DNA of 64,000 bases from Sphaerospermopsis sp. SIO1G1 (lineage in GTDB: Bacteria; Cyanobacteriota; Cyanobacteriia; Cyanobacteriales; Nostocaceae). Below are positions 35,051 to 45,287 of this stretch, piece after piece; within the stretch, counting starts at the first letter, position 1, and every line of letters starts with the position of its first letter. Where the stretch lies: positions 62,001 through 126,000 of the forward strand of contig JAAHFX010000003.1 in NCBI GenBank assembly GCA_010672785.1, read 5' to 3'. A program made the translations under genes and the position numbers. The notes below the pieces were generated by a model. It worked only from the letters and a program-made list of their open reading frames with translations, did no database searches and was not told the origin of the DNA.

Positions 35051-35671
35051 TCAAACCCACCCTCTCACCTGTTTATGAACCACTGCTAAATACCACATAT
35101 AATCATCTATTTTATAATTATCCGCAGCTTTTACAATATACTCTTTTGCTAATTCAAAATTACCCTCAGCTTCATAATACAAACCTAAATAAAGATGACT
35201 ATAAAAATTACCTTTTAACCCTGCTAATTTTCCTACATTCAAAACATCATCATTTGTACAATTACCTGCAAACAAATCGTATACAGACCTCATAATTTTA
35301 CGTGGATCATTTTTTACAGTTAATAAAGAATTGTTTGCTTCTTCCACACCCGATAATCTGGCAATACAAAGATATCTCCATACAGTTTCTTCTACATCCT
35401 GTGCATTCACAGTCAAATCAATTTCAAACTGTTTTGCACCTTCAGTAAATCTTTCCGCATAATAATAAGATAAACCTCTTTGCCATAAATACGGTGTAAT
35501 TTGAGCATCTAAAGTTTCTGCGGTATCAAAATCCTGAATTGATTCCTCAATTTTCCCCAACTGAAAATAAACCATACCCCGACGTACATAAACATTAGGA
35601 TTATGTGGTTGCTGAATAATAGTTTCATTCCAGCGTTTAAGTTGATTTTCTAAAGAGTTCCTAAAAAACAT
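35051..35671 (-). CDS. TPR-repeat protein
   Basis: 206 aa. Tetratricopeptide repeats are visible at the N-terminus (NPNVYVRRGMVYFQLGKIEESIQDFDTAETLD, about residues 24-55; next ITPYLWQRGLSYYYAERFTEGAKQFEIDL) and C-terminus (SHLYLGLYYEAEGNFELAKEYIVKAA). The middle (WRYLCIARLSGVEEANNSLL, DPRKIMRSVYDLFAG) matches a conserved small TPR family also found in plants and algae. A scaffold for protein contacts; partner unknown. It lies in the same orientation as, and about 110 bases downstream of, the kinase-FGE gene. Confidence 0.8.
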   Translation of the reverse strand: MFFRNSLENQLKRWNETIIQQPHNPNVYVRRGMVYFQLGKIEESIQDFDTAETLDAQITPYLWQRGLSYYYAERFTEGAKQFEIDLTVNAQDVEETVWRYLCIARLSGVEEANNSLLTVKNDPRKIMRSVYDLFAGNCTNDDVLNVGKLAGLKGNFYSHLYLGLYYEAEGNFELAKEYIVKAADNYKIDDYMWYLAVVHKQVRGWV

Positions 35672-35782
35672 ATAGTGTCCGATTTTATTTATTAATTGTT
35701 CATAGAGTTAGGGAACAGGAAGGAACAGGAAGGAACAGGGAAGAAGAATTTAAGTAATTTTTGATATTTAATATTTACTTTT

Positions 35783-37846
35783 TTAAGTATTCCATTGAGC
35801 AGAACAAACAAGACGAAAACCATGATTTTGGTCTTTACTTCCTGGAGGATAATTCATACGATAAGCGGAACGACAATAAACAGGACGGTAAGACCAAGAA
35901 CCACCACGCAAGACTCGACGCGGGTGAACATCTTTCTCATTTAACCATGCACTACCGTCATTTGGCGCACCAACATAATTATCATACCAGCCATCTTGAC
36001 ACCATTCCCAAACATTACCATGAGTGTCATATAAACCAAAATCATTAGCTGGAAAAATGCCTACATCTGTTGTTTCTTTACGGTAAATCCCTTTATTACC
36101 ATCACCATAAACATACTCACCGTTATAATTAGCTAAATCTGTGCTAAGAGTATGACCAAAACAAAAAGGTGTAGTTGTACCTGCACGACAAGCATATTCC
36201 CATTCTGCTTCACTAGGTAAACGATATAATCTGCCGGTTTTTTGCGATAGTCTAGCACAGAATTCCTGGATTTCGTACCATGAAATTTGTTCTACTGGTC
36301 TATTTTCGCCTTTAAAATAGGATGGTTCAGACTCTAAATCTATTTTAATTTTTGGTAACTTAGAAATGGCTTTCCATTGTGCTTGAGTAACAGGATATTT
36401 ACCTAGTAAAAAAGGTGGAATTAGTACCGGATGTTCAGGAATTCCTCTATCCATACTTTCTAACTCTTTTTCTGATACACCCATGATAAATGAACCACTA
36501 GGAATAGCAATTAGTTCTAAAAATAAGCCATTATCTAATTCTTCTGTAAATGACTCTGCTGTTTTGCGAGTAAGTTTTATTTCTGCATTTTTAATTAATC
36601 CTAATAATAGGCTTTTGGGCTTTATTTTGGCTGTTTCAAAATTAATTTTTTGAGTTTTGACTACAGAAGAATTTGCTTGATTTCCTACACTTGCACTATT
36701 AGGTTTTTGTACTTGAGAATTAGCTCTGGAACGATTAATACCAATATTTGTGGATTGTGGTAACTTTGGTGGTATGGGTTTTCTATGGCTCTGCTGAACT
36801 GAGTTTCTATTCCTATTTTTATATGGTTGAATTACCAATTGCCGAATTTCTTTAGCTTCTTGTTCAGATAAACCTAAATCTAACCTTTTTTTCTCTAAAG
36901 CTTTTAACATTAGAGGAGAAAAAACTCCTTGTGTATTTTTAGCCAATTTACCCACTTCTTGATAATATAAATCTTTAGCACTTATGGGTGGACTTGATAA
37001 AGTTGCTGTAGCTAGAAAGGGTTGTGAAATTATAGTGGGTAGAGAATTGCTGATATTTTGTAGTTCTGTTAATGCCTCTTTAGCATTTTGATAACGTAAA
37101 CTATGGTGACGACGTACCATTTTATTTAAAAATGCTTCTAATTTTTCACTAACGTTAATTGAATTTTTCCATGATAATTCTGCTGTATGAGGATCTTCTT
37201 CAATATCTTGCGATCGCAAACCTGTTAAAGCTTGAATTGCTGTTATTCCTAAAGCATAAATATCACTAGCAAAAACAGTTTTTCCTCTAACTTGTTCTGT
37301 TGGCATATAACCAAATGTACCTGCCATAATAGAAGTTTGTACACTACCATTAGATTTAAAAATCTGAGAAGCTATTTCTTTGACTATCCCAAAATCTATT
37401 AGGCAAATTTTACCATCTTGTTGTCTACGAATTAAGTTGTGTGGTTTAATATCTCTATGAATAATATTCTGATCATGTACAAAATCTAAAACTTCTAAAA
37501 CATCTTGTAAAAGTTTAATTACATAACTCTCACTCAATTTTTTCTCAGGAATAATTTCCTGGTTTAAACATTGTCCTTGGATAAATTCTTGGACAATATA
37601 AAATTTTTCATTTTCTTCAAAATAAGCCAATAAATTTGGGATTTGGGAATGTGTACCTAATAATTCTAATATTCTTGCCTCGTTCTGGAAAAAATCTTGG
37701 CGGGAAGTATTATGATGCTGAGATAAAAGTTCTTTGACTACACATATAGGTTTACTGGGTTTTTGCATATCTGTGGCTTTGTAAGTAATTCCAAAACCAC
37801 CACTTCCCAATATCTCAATCATTTCATAACGTCCACCTATCAGCAT
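35783..37846 (-). CDS. Ser/Thr protein kinase fused to FGE-sulfatase-like domain
   Basis: 687 aa. N-terminal Hanks kinase: GSGGFGITYKA (about residues 13-23), HRDIKPHNLI and DFG, with a degenerate APE (MPTEQ). A Ser/Pro/Asn-rich linker (about 290-420) leads to a C-terminal FGE/SUMF1 fold (about 435-687): IPSGSFIMG, GKYPVTQAQW, RLPSEAEWEYACRAGT, GLYDTHGNVWEWCQDGW and RRVLRGGSWSYRPVYCRSAYR...GFRLVC. The first active-site Cys of true formylglycine-generating enzymes is replaced (GGSWSY), so ligand binding is more likely than catalysis. This C-terminal layout is the one used by targets of diversity-generating retroelements in cyanobacteria. AGGTG ribosome-binding site before ATG. Confidence 0.9.
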   Translation of the reverse strand: MLIGGRYEMIEILGSGGFGITYKATDMQKPSKPICVVKELLSQHHNTSRQDFFQNEARILELLGTHSQIPNLLAYFEENEKFYIVQEFIQGQCLNQEIIPEKKLSESYVIKLLQDVLEVLDFVHDQNIIHRDIKPHNLIRRQQDGKICLIDFGIVKEIASQIFKSNGSVQTSIMAGTFGYMPTEQVRGKTVFASDIYALGITAIQALTGLRSQDIEEDPHTAELSWKNSINVSEKLEAFLNKMVRRHHSLRYQNAKEALTELQNISNSLPTIISQPFLATATLSSPPISAKDLYYQEVGKLAKNTQGVFSPLMLKALEKKRLDLGLSEQEAKEIRQLVIQPYKNRNRNSVQQSHRKPIPPKLPQSTNIGINRSRANSQVQKPNSASVGNQANSSVVKTQKINFETAKIKPKSLLLGLIKNAEIKLTRKTAESFTEELDNGLFLELIAIPSGSFIMGVSEKELESMDRGIPEHPVLIPPFLLGKYPVTQAQWKAISKLPKIKIDLESEPSYFKGENRPVEQISWYEIQEFCARLSQKTGRLYRLPSEAEWEYACRAGTTTPFCFGHTLSTDLANYNGEYVYGDGNKGIYRKETTDVGIFPANDFGLYDTHGNVWEWCQDGWYDNYVGAPNDGSAWLNEKDVHPRRVLRGGSWSYRPVYCRSAYRMNYPPGSKDQNHGFRLVCSAQWNT

Positions 37847-38206
37847 AGTTACTCACCTACAAACCCTTTAACGGTAAATAAATACCCAAACCAATTTAAC
37901 ATAATCTCTAGTCAATAAGATGAACAGTCAGAATTTATATTTTGAATTGCATAACTTATAAATTTTAGGAGCAGTGGAAGATGTATTGGAATATTATGTA
38001 AGAGTAACTTCAACAATCAAAGATAATTTCTATATTTGTAGGAATTTACTTACATAACTTGGTGTCCATTTTACATATAAATCTGATCATACCCATTCAC
38101 CTGGAAATAATTCGCACCCCGTTCACTAAGAGGGAACTAAGGAGAAGAGAAAAACGGCTTTGGGAAAACGATTTGTACCTAAATTAAAACCACTACTTAA
38201 GAATAG
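37847..38206. other. Gap without clear gene
   Basis: 360 AT-rich bases. Short frames such as GAVEDVLEYYVRVTSTIKDN (about 37975-38030) look like a gene remnant but have stops on both sides. No repeat family is recognised. Confidence 0.4.
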
Positions 38207-38803
38207 CTATCTAATACAATACATTTCTTTTATATGTAAGTATAATTCTGGAAAAAAGATACATAAGTCCTGTTCAAACTCATCATAATTATTGGTAAGT
38301 TCATCAACAGCTTGCTGTAAAAAAAATGGCTTCTTTAGTCGTCTGGACAACCTTTTTGATATTCTTAATAAACAATCTTCTACACCTTGGATATGACGAT
38401 AAGAACCTAACCAATCTTCTGCTTCTATTCGACTAATTAATTGACGAACTATTATAGGTACTTCCCTAGGATAATCTTGAAATGATGTATATACTTCACT
38501 TGTAAATTCATCTAAAGATGTGTTCGTATACTTAGTCCAATTCTTAGCGAGAAAGTGATCATAGAAAACATCTACAAATACCCCAGCAAAGCGCCTATAT
38601 TCAGGATTAATTCGCTGTCTGCTGCATATGAAAATAGGATGATTATCTGTAAACCTATCAATTATTTGATGACATTGAATTCCGCGTTGAATCTGAGCGT
38701 TAAATTTTTGGCGTTCTGTACCCTTGACAATATCAGCTAACAGATTACCTAACCGCATTTCTACGGATGGTTCTGATAAAAAAAGGTGAGCCAGCCAGTT
38801 CAT
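38207..38803 (-). CDS. Acyl carrier protein phosphodiesterase-like protein (AcpH family)
   Basis: 198 aa from ATG at 38803 (MNWLAHLFLS). AcpH-family proteins are HD-like metal-dependent hydrolases that remove the 4'-phosphopantetheine arm from acyl carrier protein. The family start MNWLAHLFLSEPSVEMRLGNLLADIVKG is clear, with QIQRGIQCHQIIDRFTDNHP (His/Asp metal ligands, about residues 39-58) and FVDVFYDHFLAKNW (about 77-90). Length fits. In E. coli the enzyme has been difficult to confirm physiologically, so call it AcpH-like. Isolated gene. Confidence 0.85.
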   Translation of the reverse strand: MNWLAHLFLSEPSVEMRLGNLLADIVKGTERQKFNAQIQRGIQCHQIIDRFTDNHPIFICSRQRINPEYRRFAGVFVDVFYDHFLAKNWTKYTNTSLDEFTSEVYTSFQDYPREVPIIVRQLISRIEAEDWLGSYRHIQGVEDCLLRISKRLSRRLKKPFFLQQAVDELTNNYDEFEQDLCIFFPELYLHIKEMYCIR

Positions 38804-38984
38804 AAGCAATTTGTCTAGTTTATAATAGTAATATCCACTGGTAAGTATAATATTTTACTCATTTTCCAAGAGAAAATATAATAAAAGTATTGTACACAAT
38901 AATACTACAAGGCGCAAGTATTATAATTAATAAACTAATTTAAAAGTATAAAATATATTGCTTAATAATATCAATTATCTCGAA

Positions 38985-39178
38985 GTAACCGAGAGATTGT
39001 GGTCTAAAGTTTCCCTTTTAAGGGATAAAAAAAGAGAATCTTCCTGATTTCAAGCCTCTTACTTCAGCTATAGGTATTGAAAACTGAAAACTGAAAACTG
39101 ATAACTGATAACTGATAACTGATAACTGAAAACTGAAAACTGAAAACTGAAAACTGAAAACTGATAACTGATAACTGA
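38985..39178. repeat. IS605-like hairpin repeat followed by AAAACTG/ATAACTG heptamers
   Basis: 38985-39070 is an inverted-orientation copy of the CCTCTAGCTGAAGC family with the CCCTTTTAAGGG palindrome (about 39013-39024). From about 39079 to 39178 about 14 heptamers alternate AAAACTG and ATAACTG, reaching to within 20 bases of the pyrB stop. Confidence 0.85.
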
Positions 39179-39195
39179 TATTGTCGGAATATTAA

Positions 39196-40203
39196 TTAAC
39201 CTTTACCACCACCAATAAAATATAACAATGCCATTCTCACAGAGACACCACTAGTTACTTGATCTTGAATTAAACTAAATTCTGGATCATCCATCAAATC
39301 AGAACTGATTTCTATACCTCGATTCACTGGCCCTGGGTGTAAGACTTTGACATTAGGTTTACAAAGTTTCAACTTATTTCTGGTAATACCAAATATTTGA
39401 TGATACTCCCTCAAACTTGGTAGTAAATTACCTGTCATTCGTTCTTTTTGTAACCTTAAAGTCATCACAAAATCGGCATTTGTTAATGCTGGTTCTAATC
39501 GCCAATGGGTAAATAAACGTTGCTCTTGAAAATTTTCTGGTGTTGTTAAACCTAGATATTCAGCAAAAAATTTAGGTAGTAATGTAGGTGGTGCAGCTAA
39601 GTGAACTTCTACACCACTAGCAATTAAACTCCAAATATTAGAACGGGCGACACGGGAATGTAAAATATCACCAACTATAGCTATTTTTTTACCTTGTAAT
39701 AATTCAATTCTTGGTTTTTGAGGATCAATTAATCTGCAAATTGTAAATAGATCAAGTAATCCCTGGGATGGATGTTCATGTTGTCCATCACCTGCATTTA
39801 AGACGCTGACTTTTTCTTCTAACCGATCCATTTCTTGGGCGATCGCCTGGGGTACTCCTGCTTCTTTATGGCGAATTACCATAATATCTGTACCCATTGC
39901 TAAGTAAGTTTTAGCAGTATCTAAAATTGTCTCTCCTTTGGTTAATGAAGATGTAGATGCTGCAAAATTTAAAGTATCTGCACTTAATCTTTTTGCTGCT
40001 ATTTCAAAACTACTACGGGTACGCGTAGAAGGTTCAAAAAATAAATTTGCTACTACCTGTCCTTGTAATGTAGGTACTTTTTTTGTTCTCCTAGATAGTA
40101 CCTCTTGAAATGATGCTGCCGTTTGCAGTATGGCATTATATTCAGCAGTAGTAAAGTCAGCTAAAGACAGGATATGACGGCGATTCCAAGTATAAGTGGT
40201 CAT
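39196..40203 (-). CDS. pyrB: Aspartate carbamoyltransferase catalytic subunit
   Basis: 335 aa. Condenses carbamoyl phosphate with aspartate in pyrimidine synthesis. Signature residues are present: FEPSTRTRS (56-64, carbamoyl-phosphate loop), the SLTKGET 80s loop with Lys89, HPSQGLLD (144-151) and [11 protein letters not shown] near the C-terminus. The [13 protein letters not shown] segment fits the cyanobacterial form. No regulatory pyrI gene is adjacent. Confidence 0.97.
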   Translation of the reverse strand: MTTYTWNRRHILSLADFTTAEYNAILQTAASFQEVLSRRTKKVPTLQGQVVANLFFEPSTRTRSSFEIAAKRLSADTLNFAASTSSLTKGETILDTAKTYLAMGTDIMVIRHKEAGVPQAIAQEMDRLEEKVSVLNAGDGQHEHPSQGLLDLFTICRLIDPQKPRIELLQGKKIAIVGDILHSRVARSNIWSLIASGVEVHLAAPPTLLPKFFAEYLGLTTPENFQEQRLFTHWRLEPALTNADFVMTLRLQKERMTGNLLPSLREYHQIFGITRNKLKLCKPNVKVLHPGPVNRGIEISSDLMDDPEFSLIQDQVTSGVSVRMALLYFIGGGKG

Positions 40204-40695
40204 TTAATTGTTATGATTAAGATTTGAGATGATTTGGATTATGTTAATTGAGTAATCATTACTATTTTATGACTACCAATTAATTATTACCTTTTTTATC
40301 TCAACTTGATATAACTTTATATAAGTTTGCACTTAATTATATATAGAGAGGAATCGTATTTGATTTTGGAAATTATTCGTGCAGTATTGTAGGGTGTGTT
40401 AGAACGAAGTTCGTAACGCACCATTATCAAGGATTTGGTACGTTACGCTATCACATTAGTGAAGCCATTCCCGAAGGAATTTACACATCCTACGTGTATT
40501 TTCAAGAATCAAATATTATCCCTCTAGCTGAAACAAAAAGTTTTAAATCAGGAGTATTCTCTATTTTTTATCCCCTTAAAAAGGGAGATTTTAGACCGCA
40601 ATTTTTCAGTCAATAAAGAATCAGGAATCTGGAATAATAATCAATTTTATCATCCCATTCCTAATTCCTAATTTCCTGTACAATGACAGATGAAT
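40204..40695. repeat. Gap with uninterrupted TAGGGTGTGT element and IS605-like hairpin repeat
   Basis: The TAGGGTGTGT element (40390-40492) is the uninterrupted counterpart of 24771-24971; it contains a GAAGCCATTCCCGAAGGAAT hairpin. At 40522-40612 follows a copy of the CCTCTAGCTGAA family with a CCCCTTAAAAAGGG palindrome. The pyrB promoter should be in 40204-40389. Confidence 0.8.
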
Positions 40696-41445
40696 TTATA
40701 AGTTAACTACACCATAGTAGGTGAGAATTACATAAAATATGGCTGCTAAAATTAGCAAATTACCTACAAACCAGACCGCTGATGATAATAACAAATAAAC
40801 TGGGTTGTAGGGAGGTTGTTGCCATTTCCACAAATATCCTAGAGGTGATCTAGCTTGGAAATATCCTAAATTTTCTAGTCGCTTGAGGTAATATTCATCA
40901 TAGCGAGAAAATTGGCTAAATGGTAATTCTCCTTGATGATGTTGGGGAAGAATTCGCCGGCGTTGGTAAGGAACAATATGATCACCAAAATTAGCTTCAT
41001 ACTCCTCACTACTTAATAGTGCATCAATGAAACCAAGAATTCCTTTAGTACCAATAACAACAGACCAAGCCATTGTTTCTTGTTGATTGTAAACTTGTCG
41101 TCCTAGAACTCTTTGTATACACATTTCCACGAAACGGTAATTATTGTTCGTGTTATAATTCCGGACGCGAAATGTTTCAGATAATAGTAATCCCCGAATA
41201 AAATCCCTCACAGTAATACTTTTCTGTTTTAATTGGGACTCTAGAGTCAATTGACGATTACTAACTAAGATTTGTTGTTCATTAAAAATTTGACGATAAG
41301 CAGCCCAAATTAAATCATTAAGTTCTACACTAGAAGGAGTTCCTTCTGTAGTATAAATTCTGGGTTGTTCATCCCCAGGAATTTCAAATCCTTTAACTCG
41401 TTGATTTTGGCTGGAGGGAGCATAATTGAGTAGAGGAAGAGTCAT
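40696..41445 (-). CDS. cpcL: Phycobilisome rod linker, membrane-anchored CpcL (CpcG2) type
   Basis: 249 aa. A phycobilisome linker domain (about residues 20-175; ELNDLIWAAYRQIFNEQQIL, ITVRDFIRGLLLSETFR, YRFVEMCIQRVLGRQVY, FIDALLSSEEYEANFGDHIVPYQRRR) ends in a C-terminal transmembrane helix (about 217-243; VYLLLSSAVWFVGNLLILAAIFYVILTYY). Ordinary CpcG rod-core linkers lack this helix. CpcL assembles phycocyanin rods without an allophycocyanin core and directs energy to photosystem I, including in supercomplexes linked to NDH-1. It stands away from other phycobilisome genes. Confidence 0.9.
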   Translation of the reverse strand: MTLPLLNYAPSSQNQRVKGFEIPGDEQPRIYTTEGTPSSVELNDLIWAAYRQIFNEQQILVSNRQLTLESQLKQKSITVRDFIRGLLLSETFRVRNYNTNNNYRFVEMCIQRVLGRQVYNQQETMAWSVVIGTKGILGFIDALLSSEEYEANFGDHIVPYQRRRILPQHHQGELPFSQFSRYDEYYLKRLENLGYFQARSPLGYLWKWQQPPYNPVYLLLSSAVWFVGNLLILAAIFYVILTYYGVVNL

Positions 41446-42305
41446 AGTTATCTTGTTTAATGTAGCGAAGGTAAAGAATTGTGGATTTACACAATAGACA
41501 TATTCAAAAATTAGGTTTTACCTCAAGAATGAAGGGTTGAGGTAATTTTCTACCCATATTTCACAAGTTGTAACTTGTTTTTCAGGTAGTGTTTAGCTTC
41601 TCCTAATATTAAAACATCTACCATTTGATAAGGTATCCTAATTACTGATTTTTTAATCTAAATTATTGAAAAATTATGAGATTAGTTTATTGATTTATAA
41701 TTAGGGTTTGCAGCAAAAAGTTATCTGTGGAGGTTAGGGAACAGGGAACTCTTAACAGGGAACAGTTTCAAGAGTTGGTAAAGAAAGAATCTGTACCGAA
41801 AGTGCAAGGTTTCCAAGTCCTGATCCTCAAATATCTTGCACTTTGTGAATTTTAAATCTCCTAAGTCATATAATAGTTAATTGCCTGGAAAGTAATTTAA
41901 GCAACTTAATTAATAGTCTTGGTTGATGCTTTTATAACAACAAGTAGCATAATCTTATAGGTGATTATTTTCTGTATCTAAATTAGCGATGCTCTGAGCG
42001 GGTTAATATTAATTAATTGTTAGTGATTGGTGATTGGGAATATTAATTTAATCAGTAATTACGAATTACGAATTGTCACCAGATTGTTCAGAATTTGGCG
42101 ATCGCAAATTTCCAACTTCTCTTGTTTCCGAAAAAACGCACAATACTAATTCAATAAATATAAAAATACTATTGTTTTCCTTTATTCGCTTTAAGTTGAA
42201 ACTGTAACATTTCTTATATGTGTATTTTTAATTTTAGCTTTATCTTAATTAGAAGTTACGCATATTTCTCAACTACTTAACACTTAACTATTTTTTCATA
42301 AGCTC
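41446..42305. other. 860-base gene-free stretch with two repeats
   Basis: 41446-41700 is unique AT-rich DNA upstream of cpcL. A TAGGGTTTGCAGCAAAAAG end lies at 41701, and a GTGCAAGGTTTCC ... ATCTTGCACTTT inverted repeat at about 41808-41855. 41860-42020 is unique. GTGATTGG and ATTACGA heptamers occur at about 42021-42075. The remaining 230 bases should hold the promoter of the phosphoesterase gene. No coding frame is credible. Confidence 0.6.
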
Positions 42306-43844
42306 ATGTCAAAACACAAAATTGTTGTTTTAAGCGATATTCACATCGGCACAAATCAACCTACCGTTTGGTATCAAAAAGATATCCATCAACCTTATCT
42401 AATTACCATTCTGGATTGGATCATTAGTAATGCTAATGAAATTCAAGAGCTAATTCTTTTAGGAGATATTGTTGACTTTTGGACTTATCCTCCAGATCAA
42501 AGGCCACCCAGTTTTCAAGAAATTATCACAGCTAATCCCGATATTTTTGGAGCGCAGGGAAAGTTACCAGCAATTTTAACTGCACTGGATGGAAAGATTA
42601 CCTATATTCGTGGTAATCACGACATGAACATAACTCAAAATGACTTGTCACTCATTCCCCATCCTCAACACAAAATCACCTTAGCAGATGATATTTACTA
42701 CCCATTAGGACAGAACAACCGGAGAATTCTTTGTACTCACGGGCATCATTTCACCATGTTTAACGCCCCTGATACCCAAACACCATTAAACCCTCTACCT
42801 GTAGGTCATTTCGTCACTCGTGCAGTTGCTTATAACCTCCAACAAACTCTCCCACCAGGTAAAACTGCCGCAGATTTACCAGATCATGGCTCTCCCAATG
42901 GCATTAGTTTAAATGATTTTATAGCTGCTCTTCCCAAATCTTTTAGTAGTAATGTACCTGTTGCACAAATGCTTCTGGATTTCATTACTCATAAAGTTAG
43001 TATGCCTCCAGATCAGGCCATTACTTTACCTAACGGTCAAACCCAAACTATTAATCAAGCCAAGACAATTTACAGTAATTTATGGGAGCAATGGGCAAAT
43101 CAATATGGTGGTGGTAATGAAGGTTTTTTAGTTGCTTTAAAAGCAGCCATTGCAGATGGTAACGGGGATTATATGGGGTGGTTTGCAGAAAAACTGGCCT
43201 TGGAAGTAGGTGCTGAATTAGTAGTAATGGGACACACCCATACATCTATATCTGGTTTAGAAAAGGCTTTAATTCAGTATGTCAACACTGGTTTTGAATG
43301 TCCTGCCAGAGAAAATCTGAATAAACAATATCCTTCCTTTGTGGTGATTGATACAAATAACTATCAAGCAGATGTTTTTTACGTCACCAATCAAAATAAT
43401 TCCTACCAAATAGTTGCTTCTAGTGCAGAAGAAGCTTCAATAGGTATTTCACCCTTTCAAGACTTTTCTTGTTACATTGTCGTAGATAATACTCAAGGAA
43501 ATTCTAACTTACAACTAGTTAATTTCGACAAGGAAGATGGATATTATATTGTCAATCCCCCAAATATAATTCGTGCAGGAGAAAAAGGAAGATTTTGGAT
43601 GCAAGATTATTCCAAGTTAATGGGTGGTGGAGGAACACAAGGACAAGTAACTTATAAAAAGGAACAAGATGGTTCTCAAATTGATCTTACCTATGCTTGT
43701 CCTAACTCTTTTTGGTCTAATAACGAATGTTCTGGAGCAAATTTTTACACTTCTAATGATGGAGTTAAGTGGAGCAATCTCAATGAAGTTATCAACTCTG
43801 GAATTGGTAGAAATCATCCATTCTTTGTCAGATTCGTGATCTAG
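42306..43844 (+). CDS. Calcineurin-like metallophosphoesterase with C-terminal beta-domain
   Basis: 512 aa. The metallophosphoesterase core (about residues 5-350) has all metal motifs: LSDIHIG (D-x-H), LLGDIVDFW (GDxxD), YIRGNHDMN (GNHD), LCTHGHHF (H-x-H) and VMGHTHT (GHTH). A large insertion (about 160-290) lies between the fourth and fifth motif. The last about 150 residues (GISPFQDFSCYIVVDNTQG ... NNECSGANFYTS) look like a beta-sandwich attached to the core. Such enzymes cleave phosphoesters, from UDP-diacylglucosamine to nucleotides; the substrate is unknown. No signal peptide. Repeats on both sides isolate the gene. Confidence 0.88.
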   Translation: MSKHKIVVLSDIHIGTNQPTVWYQKDIHQPYLITILDWIISNANEIQELILLGDIVDFWTYPPDQRPPSFQEIITANPDIFGAQGKLPAILTALDGKITYIRGNHDMNITQNDLSLIPHPQHKITLADDIYYPLGQNNRRILCTHGHHFTMFNAPDTQTPLNPLPVGHFVTRAVAYNLQQTLPPGKTAADLPDHGSPNGISLNDFIAALPKSFSSNVPVAQMLLDFITHKVSMPPDQAITLPNGQTQTINQAKTIYSNLWEQWANQYGGGNEGFLVALKAAIADGNGDYMGWFAEKLALEVGAELVVMGHTHTSISGLEKALIQYVNTGFECPARENLNKQYPSFVVIDTNNYQADVFYVTNQNNSYQIVASSAEEASIGISPFQDFSCYIVVDNTQGNSNLQLVNFDKEDGYYIVNPPNIIRAGEKGRFWMQDYSKLMGGGGTQGQVTYKKEQDGSQIDLTYACPNSFWSNNECSGANFYTSNDGVKWSNLNEVINSGIGRNHPFFVRFVI

Positions 43845-44318
43845 ATTTAGAATTCTATATCCATAGAATCAGGACTTACGCAAAACATCTCTTGTAACCC
43901 TCATTTCTCTGTGTTCTCTGTGCCTGGAGTGGTTCGATCATTCCATAGCTTGTGGGTAAGTCCTAAGAATTAGGGTTTGCAGCAAAAAGAGTTCTGGGAA
44001 ATGAGGGTAAAAACTAAGCAAAGTACAGGGTACAGGGAAAATCAAATTGGCAACTTTGCATTTACAGCGTTTTCCGGTGTCATGAGGTACACTAATGGCG
44101 GGCAAGATGCGCACCCCAAAAGAGTTGCATGATTATGATTTGTACCTCATAGGAACGAAATCTGCTGTAATTTTGATTCACAGGAACAATCAAAATCGCT
44201 TCCATCCAATTCTTGAAACTGTTCCCTGTTCCCTAGCCTTATGAATCTAAAAATCATAAAAAAAGAAGATTATTGAAAAATTAAAAAAGATTTATAAATT
44301 GATTTAATTGAGAACTCA
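43845..44318. repeat. Gap with AGGACTTACGC element, TAGGGTTTGC end and GGCGGGCAAGATGC element
   Basis: AGGACTTACGC element at 43871-43964 (right end GGGTAAGTCCT). TAGGGTTTGCAGCAAAAAG at 43972. At 44082-44150 a 69-bp element is bounded by ATGAGGTAC and GTACCTCAT and contains GGCGGGCAAGATGC; related segments occur at about 14729 and 59998. Confidence 0.8.
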
Positions 44319-45287
44319 TCAATCCAAAATATCCAAACCTAAAGCTACCGCTCCCCACAATGGTGCATCATCCCCCAAAACTGCCCGCACAACTTCAAAA
44401 TTAACTTCTGGTAATGCAGTTTCTTGTGCAACTTTGCGTACAATTGCCCAGAAATTATCCCCCGCTTTTGTCACACCACCACCTAACACAAATCTTTGGG
44501 GGTTCATCAGGTTAGCCACATTACCAATACCCACACCCAGCGCCCAAGCGGCTTTATTCAATACTGCTCTGGCTAATTCATCTCCGTGGGATGCAGCTAC
44601 ACTAACGAGTTGTCCAGTAATTTTGTTTAAATCATTACCAACTAGATGTCTGAGTATGTCACCTCTTGTACCCCCTTGAGAGTGAGGAGGATGTTTCTCT
44701 AATAGTTCTTTGGCGTTTTGGGCAATATATGGACCGGATGCAAAACGTTCTACACATCCTCGGTTGCCACATAAACATACTGGCCCACCGGGATCTACCA
44801 CCATATGACCAATTTCGCCAGCCATCCCCCCTGCACCTTGCCAGGTTTTACCATTGAGTATCCAGCCACCACCTACACCTGTACTGATAGTAATGTAAAA
44901 CAAGGTTTCATATCCTTGTCCTGCACCAAACTGATATTCTCCTATCGCTGCTACATTAGCATCATTATCTACACTAACAGGGGCGTTATATTCTTCTTCC
45001 AGAAGTAATTGAAGAGGAATGTTTTCCCAACCAGGAACATGATGGGAAAGTCTTACTATTCCTGTGTCTGCATCTACTGGGCCACCAAAACTCACACCAA
45101 TAGCATCTGGTTTACGTCCATCTAATACAGAATCAATCAGCGATCGCATAATTTCAATATCACTCAAAGCATCTGCATTTGCTGGTGACAAACAATGATC
45201 ATGACGTAACCATTCTCTTTGGCTACTTTCTACCGTTGCTGCGGCTAGTTTTGTACCACCAAAATCAAGAGCTAAAATTAATGACAT
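44319..45287 (-). CDS. ROK-family sugar kinase (glucokinase-like)
   Basis: 322 aa. ROK fold with ATP-binding ALDFGGTKLAAA (residues 5-16), VDNDANVAAIGEYQFGAG (about 104-121, catalytic Asp in DND), TGVGGGWILNG, and the ROK zinc motif GHMVVDPGGPVCLCGNRGCVE (C-x-C-G-x-x-G-C). The ExGH motif (GEIGH) is present. These kinases phosphorylate glucose, fructose, N-acetylmannosamine or related sugars. In cyanobacteria glucokinase-like ROK proteins are common; the exact sugar is not readable. Isolated gene. Confidence 0.88.
   Translation of the reverse strand: MSLILALDFGGTKLAAATVESSQREWLRHDHCLSPANADALSDIEIMRSLIDSVLDGRKPDAIGVSFGGPVDADTGIVRLSHHVPGWENIPLQLLLEEEYNAPVSVDNDANVAAIGEYQFGAGQGYETLFYITISTGVGGGWILNGKTWQGAGGMAGEIGHMVVDPGGPVCLCGNRGCVERFASGPYIAQNAKELLEKHPPHSQGGTRGDILRHLVGNDLNKITGQLVSVAASHGDELARAVLNKAAWALGVGIGNVANLMNPQRFVLGGGVTKAGDNFWAIVRKVAQETALPEVNFEVVRAVLGDDAPLWGAVALGLDILD

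Noticed and set aside
35783..37846. FGE domain considered as an active formylglycine-generating enzyme
   Set aside because: Only one of the two active-site cysteines is present, no sulfatase gene is near, and the fusion to a kinase is a known non-sulfatase architecture.
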